A stretch of 64,000 nt of DNA from positions 124,001 through 188,000 of the forward strand of contig NZ_JNYY01000010.1 in assembly GCF_000716785.1 (NCBI RefSeq), read 5' to 3'. Every line of letters starts with the position of its first letter. Position 1 is the stretch's first letter. Below the pieces are notes generated by a model that saw nothing but the letters and a program-made list of their open reading frames with translations, had not been told where the DNA came from and made no database searches. The position numbers and the translations under genes were made by a program. Below are positions 16,608 to 24,895 of the stretch, piece by piece. This DNA is from Amycolatopsis vancoresmycina. Lineage in GTDB: Bacteria; Actinomycetota; Actinomycetes; Mycobacteriales; Pseudonocardiaceae.

Positions 16608-17057
16608 GTGGCCGAGAAACAGCAGGAAGAAGGCCGGAAGGCCGTCTTCCGGATCCCCCGCACGTCCTTCATGGCGATCGCCCTCCTGACGATCTGCGTG
16701 ACACCGATCGCGCTCGGGGAGATCCCGTACCTGCAGTGGCTCTACATCTTCCCGATCGCGCTGGCGGTGTTCGTGGTCCGCCACCGCACCGTCGCGACGC
16801 GCTCGGGGCTGGCGGTCCGCACGGTGTTCGGCCACCGCGACATCCCGTGGTCGGCGTTGAAGGGCCTGTCGATCACGAAGCGGGCGCGCGTGCAGGCCGT
16901 GCTGAAGGACGACACGAAGGTGCCGCTGCCGACCGTGCGGACCCGGCACCTGCCGGTGCTGTCGCTGGTCAGCGAGGGCCTGATCGCGGACCCGAGCGGC
17001 GTGCTGGAAGCCGAAGACATCAAGCCCGGGACATCCGAGGCTTCCGCGTCGGAGTAA
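16608..17057 (+). CDS. Cfp6-like membrane protein with PH domain
   Basis: 149 residues from GTG 16608 (an alternative GTG at 16593 adds five residues). A charged N-terminus is followed by two close hydrophobic spans (FMAIALLTICVTPIALG and WLYIFPIALAVFVV, about 22-60) and a bacterial PH-like domain (RSGLAVRTVFGHRDIPWSALKGLSI onward, about 70-130). This is the low-molecular-weight antigen Cfp6 family, and the position divergent from ilvB is the same as Rv3004 beside Rv3003c. Function is unknown even in mycobacteria. Its start lies 93 bases from the ilvB -35, so the promoters may interfere. ilvD follows 42 bases later. Confidence 0.85.
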   Translation: MAEKQQEEGRKAVFRIPRTSFMAIALLTICVTPIALGEIPYLQWLYIFPIALAVFVVRHRTVATRSGLAVRTVFGHRDIPWSALKGLSITKRARVQAVLKDDTKVPLPTVRTRHLPVLSLVSEGLIADPSGVLEAEDIKPGTSEASASE

Positions 17058-17099
17058 ATTGGTCCTACCAGTTTCGCCGGCCACCCTTTGGGAGATTCC

Positions 17100-18944
17100 G
17101 TGCCGCCTCTCCGTTCCCGGACCACCACCCACGGCCGCAACGCGGCGGGCGCGCGCTCGCTCTGGCGCGCCACGGGCATGACCGACAGCGACTTCGGCAA
17201 GCCGATCGTCGCGATCGCGAACTCCTACACGCAGTTCGTGCCGGGTCACGTGCACCTGAAGGACCTCGGCGAGATCGTCGCGGAAGCGGTCAAGGAAGCC
17301 GGCGGCGTCGCGCGCGAGTTCCACACGATCGCCGTCGACGACGGCATCGCCATGGGCCACTCCGGCATGCTCTACTCGCTGCCGTCGCGCGAGATCATCG
17401 CCGACTCGGTGGAGTACATGGTCAACGCGCACCAGGCCGACGCGCTCGTGTGCATCTCCAACTGCGACAAGATCACCCCGGGCATGCTCAACGCGGCGAT
17501 GCGCCTGAACATCCCGGTGGTGTTCGTCTCCGGCGGCCCGATGGAGGCCGGCAAGGCGGTGGTCGTGGGCGGCGTCGCGCAGGCCCCGACCGACCTGATC
17601 ACCGCGATCGCGGCGTCGGCGAGCCCGGAGGTCGACGAGGACGGGCTGGCGGTCGTCGAGCGTTCGGCCTGCCCGACGTGCGGTTCGTGCTCCGGCATGT
17701 TCACCGCGAACTCGATGAACTGCCTGACCGAAGCCCTCGGTTTGTCGCTTCCCGGCAACGGCTCGACGCTGGCGACGCACGCGGCGCGGCGCGCGCTGTT
17801 CGAGGAGGCCGGGCGGACGGTCGTCGAGCTGTGCCGCCGTTGGTACGAAAACGACGACGACTCGGTCCTGCCGCGGTCGATCGCGTCGAAGGCGGCGTTC
17901 GAGAACGCGATGGCCCTGGACATGGCGATGGGCGGCTCGACGAACACGGTGCTGCACATCCTCGCGGCCGCCCAGGAGGGCGAGGTCGACTTCACGATCG
18001 CCGACATCGACGCGATCGGCCGCCGCGTGCCGTGCCTGTCGAAGGTGGCGCCGAACTCGGACTACCACATGGAGGACGTCCACCGCGCCGGCGGAATCCC
18101 GGCGATCCTGGGTGAGCTGTACCGCGGCGGCCTGCTGAACACCGACGTGTGGTCGGTCCACTCGCGCGACCTCGACTCGTGGCTTTCCGCCTGGGACATC
18201 CGGGCTTCTTCGCCTTCTCCCGAGGCTTTGGAGCTCTTCCACGCGGCGCCGGGCGGGGTCCGCACGACGCAGGCGTTCTCGACGTCGAACCGCTGGTCGT
18301 CCCTGGACACCGACGCGGCCGGGGGCTGCATCCGCGACGTCGAGCACGCGTACACGAAGGACGGCGGCCTGGCGATCCTGCGCGGCAACCTGGCGGAGAA
18401 CGGCGCGGTGATCAAGGCCGCGGGCATCGACGAGGACCTGTGGCACTTCGAGGGCCCGGCGCGGGTGCTGGAGAGCCAGGAGGAAGCGGTGTCGGCGATC
18501 CTCAAGAAGGAGATCCAGCCGGGCGAAGTCCTGGTGATCCGCTACGAGGGCCCGGCGGGCGGCCCGGGCATGCAGGAGATGCTGCACCCGACGGCGTTCC
18601 TCAAGGGTTCGGGCCTGGGCAAGAAGTGCGCCCTGATCACCGACGGCCGCTTTTCGGGCGGCTCGTCGGGCATTTCGGTGGGCCACATCTCCCCGGAGGC
18701 GGCGGCGGGCGGCCTGATCGGCCTGGTCGAGAACGGCGACCGGATCCTGCTGGACATCCACGAGCGGCGGCTGGAACTGCTGGTCTCCCCGGACGTCCTC
18801 GCGGAGCGCCGCGCGAAGATGGAGGCGTCGGAGCGGCCGTGGCAGCCGAAGGACCGCCAGCGCCCGGTGACGGCGGCCCTGCGCGCGTACGCCCGGATGG
18901 CGACGTCGGCGGACACGGGCGCGGTCCGCGACGTGAACAAGTAG
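17100..18944 (+). CDS. ilvD: Dihydroxy-acid dehydratase
   Basis: Fe-S enzyme that dehydrates dihydroxyisovalerate and dihydroxymethylvalerate to the keto acids in branched-chain amino acid synthesis. 614 residues from GTG 17100 (GGGAGA 5 bases upstream); upstream in-frame codons lack family sequence. Seen: ANSYTQFVPGHVHLKDLG, the cluster cysteines in SNCDKITPGM and CPTCGSCSGMFTANSMN, and the C-terminal GRFSGGSSGISVGHISPEAAAGG divided by the active-site Ser. In M. tuberculosis ilvD is elsewhere (Rv0189c), so its place next to ilvBNC is a lineage feature. It is transcribed away from ilvB and is not under that attenuator. Confidence 0.96.
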   Translation: MPPLRSRTTTHGRNAAGARSLWRATGMTDSDFGKPIVAIANSYTQFVPGHVHLKDLGEIVAEAVKEAGGVAREFHTIAVDDGIAMGHSGMLYSLPSREIIADSVEYMVNAHQADALVCISNCDKITPGMLNAAMRLNIPVVFVSGGPMEAGKAVVVGGVAQAPTDLITAIAASASPEVDEDGLAVVERSACPTCGSCSGMFTANSMNCLTEALGLSLPGNGSTLATHAARRALFEEAGRTVVELCRRWYENDDDSVLPRSIASKAAFENAMALDMAMGGSTNTVLHILAAAQEGEVDFTIADIDAIGRRVPCLSKVAPNSDYHMEDVHRAGGIPAILGELYRGGLLNTDVWSVHSRDLDSWLSAWDIRASSPSPEALELFHAAPGGVRTTQAFSTSNRWSSLDTDAAGGCIRDVEHAYTKDGGLAILRGNLAENGAVIKAAGIDEDLWHFEGPARVLESQEEAVSAILKKEIQPGEVLVIRYEGPAGGPGMQEMLHPTAFLKGSGLGKKCALITDGRFSGGSSGISVGHISPEAAAGGLIGLVENGDRILLDIHERRLELLVSPDVLAERRAKMEASERPWQPKDRQRPVTAALRAYARMATSADTGAVRDVNK

Positions 18945-18956
18945 GTTCTTTCGCCT

Positions 18957-18997
18957 CGAAAAGGCCGTCCCGATGCCCGGGGCGGCCTTTTCGTTTT
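18957..18997 (+). terminator. Terminator after ilvD
   Basis: CGAAAAGGCCG ... CGGCCTTTTCG with a GC-rich inner part, followed by TTTT, 12 bases after the stop. Confidence 0.9.
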
Positions 18998-19001
18998 GCC
19001 A

Positions 19002-19364
19002 TCAGGCGCGGTCGTGCAGCGTGACGTGGTAGCCGTCGGGGTCGGCGAAGGTGAACGTCCGCCCGAAGGGTCCGTCGATGGGCGCGGAGACGATGGCGTG
19101 CCCGTCGGCGGCCAGGGCGTCGTGGATGGCTTGGACGTCGGTGGCGTGGAGCCAGATCGCGGCCCCGACGCCGGGTTGCCCGGTCAGATCGGTGCCGGGA
19201 ACGACCTCGCGGAGGGCGAAGGCGATCGGCTTGGTCTCGAAAACGACAGCGTGCGGCGGCCCGGCCGGCGAACGGACGAGGCCGAGGTACTGCTCGTAGA
19301 ACGCCTGCGAGGCGTCGAGGTCGCGCGCTTGCAGCGAGATGAAGTCGGGGCCGGTGGCGGGCAT
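19002..19364 (-). CDS. Glyoxalase/VOC-family protein
   Basis: 120 residues with the paired beta-alpha-beta-beta-beta modules of the vicinal-oxygen-chelate superfamily: FISLQARDLDASQAFYEQYLGL at the N-terminus and FTFADPDGYHVTLHDRA at the end, the latter with the DPDGY motif. Metal-ligand assignment and substrate are not clear. It is divergent from a MarR gene, and the shared region carries two identical MarR-type palindromes, so it is probably the regulated target, perhaps in detoxification or resistance to a small molecule. Confidence 0.85.
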   Translation of the reverse strand: MPATGPDFISLQARDLDASQAFYEQYLGLVRSPAGPPHAVVFETKPIAFALREVVPGTDLTGQPGVGAAIWLHATDVQAIHDALAADGHAIVSAPIDGPFGRTFTFADPDGYHVTLHDRA

Positions 19365-19385
19365 GGGAACACTCCTCGGGTTGCG

Positions 19386-19429
19386 TGTCAGCTTCCTGAC
19401 ACGACCCAGGCTATGTCAGAATGCTGACA
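19386..19429. promoter_or_regulatory. Twin MarR operator
   Basis: TGTCAG-CTTC-CTGACA (19386-19401) and TGTCAG-AATG-CTGACA (19414-19429) are perfect 6-4-6 palindromes with identical arms, centres 28 bp apart. The second one runs into the marR ATG, so bound repressor would block its own gene; the first lies toward the VOC gene. Confidence 0.85.
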
Positions 19430-19872
19430 TGAGTCAAGACGGGGTCGACCTCGAGACGTCGCTGGGCTACCTGCTGAAGGAGGCGTCGAGCGCGCTGCGC
19501 GTGGCGATGGAGGAGGTGCTGCGGCCGCTCGGCATGAACGTGACGCACTACTCGTGCCTCGAACTGCTGGCCCAGCGCCCGGGCTTGTCGAACTCCGAGC
19601 TGGCCCGAGGCGCCTTCGTGACCCGGCAGACGATGAACGTGCTGCTCCAGGCGTTGGAGCGAGACGGCTACGTGACGAGGCCGGCGGAGGCACCCGTCGG
19701 AAAGGTGCTCCCTACGCGGCTGACACCCCGCGGCCGCCGGAGCCTGGAGAAGGCGACGGTGGCGGTCCGGTCCGTCGAGGTCAGAATGCTGTCCGGCCTG
19801 ACGGAGGCCGAGCGGTCAGGGGCGTTCGGGATCCTGCAGAAGATGATCCGTTCCCTGCGCGACGACGCGTAG
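19429..19872 (+). CDS. MarR-family repressor
   Basis: 147 residues from ATG 19429. Winged-helix MarR layout: MNVTHYSCLELLAQRPGLSNSELARG near 40-65, recognition helix region AFVTRQTMNVLLQALERDGYV near 66-86, wing with PVGKVLPTRLTPRGRR, then a C-terminal dimer helix. It is divergent from the VOC gene, with twin operators overlapping its start codon, giving autoregulation and control of the neighbour by inference. Ligand unknown. Confidence 0.9.
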   Translation: MSQDGVDLETSLGYLLKEASSALRVAMEEVLRPLGMNVTHYSCLELLAQRPGLSNSELARGAFVTRQTMNVLLQALERDGYVTRPAEAPVGKVLPTRLTPRGRRSLEKATVAVRSVEVRMLSGLTEAERSGAFGILQKMIRSLRDDA

Positions 19873-19884
19873 TTCTTTCCCCGG

Positions 19885-19952
19885 CGCACGTCTCGCCGCC
19901 AGACGCACCTCTCGCCGTCCAGCGCACGTCTCGATCGCTAGCGCACGTCTCG
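19885..19952. repeat. 19-bp-period direct repeat array
   Basis: CGCACGTCTCG starts at 19885, 19923 and 19942, with a one-base variant CGCACCTCTCG at 19904: four copies at exactly 19-bp steps with variable 8-base spacers. It begins 12 bases after the marR stop and may serve as a transcription end or a protein-bound array; no T-run. The rest of the gap to 20117 shows only two copies of GAGTTGTCC near 20092-20112. Confidence 0.85.
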
Positions 19953-20117
19953 TCTGCGGCGTTCCCGCGCAGGCGAAAACCCCGTCCCAACTTCGGCGAC
20001 AGCCGCCAAAAAGCCCCCCGCCGCTTGGGGGACCCCCGATTTCAACGTTACCGGAAGCCACCGACAATTCCGGCCCGCCGAAGCCGAGTTGTCCACACCC
20101 CGGCGAGTTGTCCCCAG

Positions 20118-20693
20118 CTACCGCGTCAAGACGATGACCACCACGGCCGCCGCGGCCGCCAGCAGCAGCGACGCCAGCCCCAACGGCAGCGGCCGCTTCC
20201 GCCAGGGCGTGTTCCGCTCCAGCGAAATCGGCCCGGCCCCGGTGAACAGCAGGCTCAGCGCCGCCGCTCCGAGCAGCAACTCCAGCTCGAACCCCTGGCC
20301 CTGGCCCTCGAAGAACCCGCCGTGGAACTTCGCGTACACGGCGTTGGCCGCGACACCCAGCAGCCCCGCCGCCGCCAGCGGCGTGAACAGCCCGACGATC
20401 ACCAGCACCCCGCCGCCGACCTCGGTGATGCCGGTGATCCACGACAGCAGCGTCGTCTGCTTGTGGTAGCCGAACGTCTCCAGCATCCGCGCGAACCCGC
20501 CGATGCCCGGGCCGCCGAACAGGCCGAACAGGTGCTGCAGACCGTGCGCGCCCATGGTCAGGCCGAGCGCCAGCCGCAGGATCAGCAGGCCGAGGCCGAG
20601 GCCGCCCTGGCGTGGTGTGTCGTCCGACCGATCGTCCTCGACACCCGACAGGAGGCTGGTGGACTGCTGCGAAAAGTCGTCTCCACTGCTCAC
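20118..20693 (-). CDS. DoxX-family membrane protein
   Basis: 191 residues from GTG 20693, chosen because a TACCCT box (20700-20705) lies 6 bases upstream, typical of a leaderless start. An acidic N-tail of about 30 residues is followed by four membrane spans: LLILRLALGLTMGAHGLQHL, LSWITGITEVGGGVLVIVGLF, LAAAGLLGVAANAVYAKFHG and the C-terminal pair ending AAAAAVVVIVLTR. DoxX/SURF4-like; the orthologue by position is Rv3005c, which in M. tuberculosis is linked to thiosulfate sulfurtransferase and superoxide dismutase in oxidative-stress defence. Role here inferred only. Confidence 0.85.
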   Translation of the reverse strand: MSSGDDFSQQSTSLLSGVEDDRSDDTPRQGGLGLGLLILRLALGLTMGAHGLQHLFGLFGGPGIGGFARMLETFGYHKQTTLLSWITGITEVGGGVLVIVGLFTPLAAAGLLGVAANAVYAKFHGGFFEGQGQGFELELLLGAAALSLLFTGAGPISLERNTPWRKRPLPLGLASLLLAAAAAVVVIVLTR

Positions 20694-20730
20694 CCGCGCA
20701 GGGTAGGGGAATCCCGCGGCCCTGGCGAGC

Positions 20731-21639
20731 TCAGTATTCCCCGTGGACGAGGTTGTCCGGCAGCTCCCCGCCGGCGTACCGGGCGATCTCGGCCGCGGCG
20801 ACGGCGTACGAACGACCACGAACGCCCCGCACGGCCCCGCCGACGTGCGGGGTCAGCAGCAGCCCCGGCACCGTCCACAGCGGGTGCCCGGCGGGCGGCG
20901 GCTCGGGGTCGGTGACGTCGAGCGCGGCCCGCAGCCGTCCCGTGGTCAGTTCGGCGATCAAAGCGTCGGTGTCCACGACAGCGCCGCGCGAGGCGTTGAC
21001 CAGCACGGCGCCGTCGCGCATCCGCGACAGGAACTCCGCGCCAGCCATCCCGCGGGTGCGGGAGGTCAGCGGCACCATCAGCACCACGACGTCGTGCAGT
21101 TCGAGCAAGCCGGGCAGTTCACGCACGCCGTGCACACCCTCGCGTGCGGTCAGCCCGACCATCGTGCAGCGCGCGTCGAACGGCTCCAGCCGTCGCCGCA
21201 GGTGCTGCCCGAGGTCGCCGGCGCCGATGACGAGCACCCGCTTGCCCTGCAGGGTGTCGGTCGTCTGCCGCGCCCACCGGCCCTCGCGCTGCGCCGCGGC
21301 GAAGACGTCCAGCTGCCGGTACATCGACAGCAGCGCGGCGACGACCCACTCCGCGGTGCTCCCGCCGTGCGCGCCGCGGCAGGTCGAGAGGAGGACGCCG
21401 TCGGGCACTTTGCCGACCCAGTCCTCGGCGCCGGCGGACAGCAGCTGGATCAGCTTCAGGTTCGGCACGGTGCGCCACAGCTGCTCGCCGGGCGGGTGCT
21501 TGCCGGGGATGATCACCTCGGCCTTCGCGGCCTCGGGCGGCACCGGCTCGCCCCACTGGTAGCGCACGGGCAGGACCCGCGGGACCTCGGCGAGCATGGT
21601 CATGCCCTCGTCGTCGGGCACCAGCACGGTCAGCGTCAT
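20731..21639 (-). CDS. D-isomer-specific 2-hydroxyacid dehydrogenase
   Basis: 302 residues, NAD(P)-dependent reductase of 2-keto acids. Seen: KRVLVIGAGDLGQHLRRRL near 133-151 (Rossmann glycine motif), VVVLMVPLTSRTRGM, then DGAVLVNASRGAVVDTDAL with the catalytic Arg, ALDVTDPEPPP with the catalytic Glu and TPHVGG with the catalytic His near 270. Shorter than SerA, without ACT domain, and of the GhrA/plant glyoxylate-reductase kind. Lies 37 bases upstream of the DoxX gene on the same strand. Substrate unknown. Confidence 0.88.
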   Translation of the reverse strand: MTLTVLVPDDEGMTMLAEVPRVLPVRYQWGEPVPPEAAKAEVIIPGKHPPGEQLWRTVPNLKLIQLLSAGAEDWVGKVPDGVLLSTCRGAHGGSTAEWVVAALLSMYRQLDVFAAAQREGRWARQTTDTLQGKRVLVIGAGDLGQHLRRRLEPFDARCTMVGLTAREGVHGVRELPGLLELHDVVVLMVPLTSRTRGMAGAEFLSRMRDGAVLVNASRGAVVDTDALIAELTTGRLRAALDVTDPEPPPAGHPLWTVPGLLLTPHVGGAVRGVRGRSYAVAAAEIARYAGGELPDNLVHGEY

Positions 21640-21703
21640 GATCCCAACGTAATCGAGGAGTACTCACCCATGGTTCACGCACCTGCCCCTAGGCTGGGGG
21701 ATC

Positions 21704-22912
21704 ATGCGCACCCGGTACCGCTCGGCCCTGCTGGCGATCGTGGCCTGCGGCGTCCTGCTGCCCGCCGGATGTGCGCGGTTCGACGACACCGCGGCGGGCC
21801 AGACGTTCAGCCCGGCCCCCGTGCCGAGCCCGGAGTCGCCGCCCGAGGTCCAAGGCCCCGGCGCGGACTCCGGCAGCGACGGCAAGCAGCCGCGGCCCGG
21901 CCAGTCGGCCGTGCCGGTGCCCCCGCCCCAGGGTTGCAAGGACTTCGATTCGTCGGTGATCGCAACCTGCCTGGACACGGTGGCCGCGGTGGCCGGCCTG
22001 CCGGGCGACGGCTCCACGCCGAGCGCGCTGGCCGGCGAGCGCAAGAGCGGCCGCGTCCTGCTGGCAACGGGCGGCAAGGACGCGACGGACTTCGCGAAGC
22101 TCGACGTCCAGGCGGCCGGCGACGGCGGCCTGACCGGCCTCGCGCTCTCGCCGTCGTACGTCGAAGACCAGCTGGTGTTCGCCTACATCACGACGGCGGC
22201 CGACAACCGTGTCGTGCGGTTCGCCAAGGGCCAGCCGCCGAAGCCGGTGCTCACCGGCATCCCGAAGGGCGCGTCCGGCAACCGAGGCACGATCGGCACC
22301 GACAACCGCGGCGCGCTCCTGGTCGCAACCGGTGACGCGGGCAACCCGAACGCGGCGGCCGACCCGACCTCCCTCGCGGGGAAGCTGCTGCGCATCGACA
22401 CGTCGGGCAAGGCAGCGGCGGGCAACCCGAACGGCGCCTTGGCGGTGGCGGCGGGCCTGCACGCGCCGGGCGGGGTGTGCGCGTCCGCGGACGGCGGCCG
22501 CGTCTGGGTCACCGACCGGCTCGCCGACAAAGACGCCCTCTACCGGGTCCAGGCGGGCCAGCCGCTGACGACGCCGGCGTGGACGTGGCCGGACAAGCCG
22601 GGCGTCGCGGGCTGCGCCGACTTCGTCGACGCCAACGGCTCACTGTCGGTCGGCACGTCCCTGGCCGGAAATCTGCAAAACCTGCCGGTGACGGCGGAGG
22701 GCGCGATCAGCGGCAAGCCGACGGTGAGCCTCGACGGGAAGACGGGCAAACCCCCGGTGACGTACGGGCGCCTCGCGGGCATGAGCATGATCAACCCCCA
22801 GCTGGCGGTGGCGGGAACGGTCAACAAGGACGGCGGCACCCCGGTTTCGAGCGACGACCGGGTGGTCCTGATCACCCCAGCCACCTCCGGCGGCGGCAAC
22901 GGCAAGGACTGA
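21704..22912 (+). CDS. LppZ-like lipoprotein, glucose/sorbosone dehydrogenase fold
   Basis: 402 residues. N-terminal lipoprotein signal MRTRYRSALLAIVACGVLLPAGC with lipobox LPAG-C23, divided here for clarity at the Cys, then a Pro/Ser-rich linker and a six-bladed propeller of the PQQ-dependent sugar dehydrogenase family: LDVQAAGDGGLTGLALSPSY, ADNRVVRF, NRGTIGTDNRGALLVATGDAG, KLLRIDTSG and AGLHAPGGVC. It faces the cell exterior. Orthologue of Rv3006 (lppZ) by position and type; enzyme activity is unproved in the family and PQQ ligands are not obvious. A short dyad (GCGGAAATCCGC) follows the stop. Confidence 0.85.
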   Translation: MRTRYRSALLAIVACGVLLPAGCARFDDTAAGQTFSPAPVPSPESPPEVQGPGADSGSDGKQPRPGQSAVPVPPPQGCKDFDSSVIATCLDTVAAVAGLPGDGSTPSALAGERKSGRVLLATGGKDATDFAKLDVQAAGDGGLTGLALSPSYVEDQLVFAYITTAADNRVVRFAKGQPPKPVLTGIPKGASGNRGTIGTDNRGALLVATGDAGNPNAAADPTSLAGKLLRIDTSGKAAAGNPNGALAVAAGLHAPGGVCASADGGRVWVTDRLADKDALYRVQAGQPLTTPAWTWPDKPGVAGCADFVDANGSLSVGTSLAGNLQNLPVTAEGAISGKPTVSLDGKTGKPPVTYGRLAGMSMINPQLAVAGTVNKDGGTPVSSDDRVVLITPATSGGGNGKD

Positions 22913-23033
22913 CCTGCGGAAATCCGCATGTCGCCGAATTTCGACCACGGCGTGGTGCGCTCTGGTTCCGGTCGCCGGGCGCGCAGCGATCCGGCCCGCT
23001 CCCCCCGCCCGCGCGGCCCCGCCACGCCCCTGT

Positions 23034-24179
23034 CTAAACCAGCGGCTTCAGCTCCACCCGTCGCCCCTCCGCCGACGACGTCAACCCGGCCTCGGCGAGC
23101 TGCAGCCCCCGCGCCGCCGAGAAGAAGTCGTACCGGTGTTGCCGCCCCGCGACCACGTCCCGCACGAACTCCTCCCACTGCGCCTTGAAGCCGTTGTCGA
23201 ACTCGGCGTTGTCCGGCACTTCCTGCCACTGGTCGCGGAACGGCTCGGTCGCGGGCAGATCGGGGTTCCACACCGGCTTCGGCGTCGCCGAGCGGTGCTG
23301 GACGCGGCAGCGCCGCAGCCCGGCGACCGCGCTGCCCTCGGTGCCGTCGACCTGGAACTCGACCAGCTCGTCGCGAAAAACCCGTGTGGACCACGACGAG
23401 TTGATCTGGGCGATCGCCCCCGACTCCAGCTCGAAGATCCCGTACGCGGCGTCGTCCGCCGTAGCCGCGTACGCCGCGCCTTGCTCGTCCCAGCGGCGCG
23501 GGATGTGCGTCACCGCCTTGGCCGTCACCGCCGACACGCGGCCGAAGAGGTTCTCCAGCACGTAGTTCCAGTGGCAGAACATGTCGAGCACGATGCCGCC
23601 GCCGTCCTCGGCGCGGTAGTTCCAGCTCGGGCGCTGCGCGTCCTGCCAGTCGCCCTCGAACACCCAGTAGCCGAACTCGCCGCGCACCGACAGGACCCGG
23701 CCGAAGAACCCGCCGTCGACCAGCCGCCGCAGCTTGAGCAGCCCGGGCAGGAACAGCTTGTCATGGACGACACCGTGACAAATCCCGGCGTCCCGCGCGA
23801 GCGCGGCCAGCTCCAGCGCCGATGTCAGTTTTTCGGCAAGGGGCTTCTCGGCGTAGACGTGCTTGCCCGCGGCGATCGCCGCCCGCACCGACGGCTCCCG
23901 CGCCGACGTCAGCTGCGCGTCGAAGTAGATGTCGGCGTCCTGCAGCGCGGAGCCGGCGTCGGTGGTCCACGCCGTCAGGCCGTGCCGGTCGGCGATGTCC
24001 TTGAGTTTCGCGGCGTTGCGCCCGGCGAGGATCGGCTCGAGCTGCACGCGGCTCCCGTCCGGCAGGGCGACGCCGCCCTGGTCGCGGATCGCCAGGACCG
24101 ACCGGAGCAGGTGCTGCCGGTAGCCCATCCGGCCGGTCACCCCGTTGAGCAGCACTCCGATGCTGGACTGGTTCGTCAC
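23034..24179 (-). CDS. Gfo/Idh/MocA-family oxidoreductase, last gene of sugar operon
   Basis: 381 residues from GTG 24179, which overlaps the upstream stop (GTGA) and has GGAAGG 6 bases before it. N-terminal Rossmann domain (GVLLNGVTGRMGYRQHLL, an unusual GxTGRMG start), the family EKP motif in HVYAEKPLAEKL near 130, and a C-terminal alpha/beta dimer domain with GGGIVLDMFCHWNYVLENLFG near 215, where the His is a candidate catalytic residue. NAD(P)-dependent sugar or inositol-type redox is family knowledge; substrate unknown. Part of a four-gene block with a second Idh, a PmoA-like protein and a cupin. Confidence 0.87.
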   Translation of the reverse strand: MTNQSSIGVLLNGVTGRMGYRQHLLRSVLAIRDQGGVALPDGSRVQLEPILAGRNAAKLKDIADRHGLTAWTTDAGSALQDADIYFDAQLTSAREPSVRAAIAAGKHVYAEKPLAEKLTSALELAALARDAGICHGVVHDKLFLPGLLKLRRLVDGGFFGRVLSVRGEFGYWVFEGDWQDAQRPSWNYRAEDGGGIVLDMFCHWNYVLENLFGRVSAVTAKAVTHIPRRWDEQGAAYAATADDAAYGIFELESGAIAQINSSWSTRVFRDELVEFQVDGTEGSAVAGLRRCRVQHRSATPKPVWNPDLPATEPFRDQWQEVPDNAEFDNGFKAQWEEFVRDVVAGRQHRYDFFSAARGLQLAEAGLTSSAEGRRVELKPLV

Positions 24180-24895
24180 GGCAAGCCTTCCTGGTCGAGC
24201 GGGATGTCGTATGCGGCGCGGCGGCCGCACATGCCGAAGCCGTCCGGGTCCGACGGCGTCGCGACCCGGACGCCGGACCGGTCGAGGTGGCTCCCATCGC
24301 CATCGGCGAGGGCCTCGAGGTGCGCACCGGTCAGCTCGGCGGCCTTCAGCGCCCCGGCGCGCCACCGCGGTACCCACTCTGCGACCTTCGGCGCGACGAG
24401 CGCGACGGCCGCGCGGTGGAACGTCCGCAGCGGCTCGGGATCGCCGTCCCGCAGGGCGTCGCGCAGCGGCAGGTACCCGCGAACGGCCAGGTCACGACGG
24501 CGTCGCGCGGCGTGGTCGGTTTTCGGCAACGCCGCGGCCTCGGCGTACGCCGCCGTGTCGGCGAGCACGTCGGGCGGAAAAGTGAACACGGCATCCCCCG
24601 CCTCCGGCAGCCCGCTGTTCTGCATGAGGACCGTGACGCGCAGGCCGTCTTCCTGCACCATCCGGTGCACGGTGCCGGGCGCGAACCAGGCGATCACCCC
24701 GGCCTCCAGCGGCGTCTCGGCGTAGCCGCCGACGCTCAGCGTCTGGACGGCCCCTCGTCCCCCGGTGACGACGTAGGCCTCGGTGCAGGCGAGGTGGACG
24801 TGCGGGCTGCCACCACAGACGCCGTCCTCGGCCGCCCAGTCGTAGGCGCGCAGGTGCGAGACGCCGACGCCACCCGGTAGCGGAAATTCGTTCAT
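24176..24895 (-). CDS. Cupin-domain protein of the sugar operon
   Basis: 239 residues from ATG 24895, overlapping both neighbours by 4 bases. The first half is a single-cupin barrel: GGSPHVHLACTEAYVVTGGRGAVQTL gives two His and a Glu as metal ligands, and VIAWFAPGTVHRM the second motif with its His (about 28-95). The second half is helical and unrecognised. It may be a sugar isomerase/epimerase-like or sensing partner of the two dehydrogenases. No close named family that I can assign. Confidence 0.7.
   Translation of the reverse strand: MNEFPLPGGVGVSHLRAYDWAAEDGVCGGSPHVHLACTEAYVVTGGRGAVQTLSVGGYAETPLEAGVIAWFAPGTVHRMVQEDGLRVTVLMQNSGLPEAGDAVFTFPPDVLADTAAYAEAAALPKTDHAARRRRDLAVRGYLPLRDALRDGDPEPLRTFHRAAVALVAPKVAEWVPRWRAGALKAAELTGAHLEALADGDGSHLDRSGVRVATPSDPDGFGMCGRRAAYDIPLDQEGLP

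Noticed and set aside
21704..22912. Proven PQQ-dependent glucose dehydrogenase
   Set aside because: Only the propeller fold and lipobox are evident; PQQ and calcium ligands could not be identified, so it was kept as LppZ-like.
22913..23033. Shared words such as TTTCGACCACGGCG/AAATCGACCACGGCG near 22938 and 55393
   Set aside because: Two short similar words in GC-rich DNA; not enough to call a repeat family.
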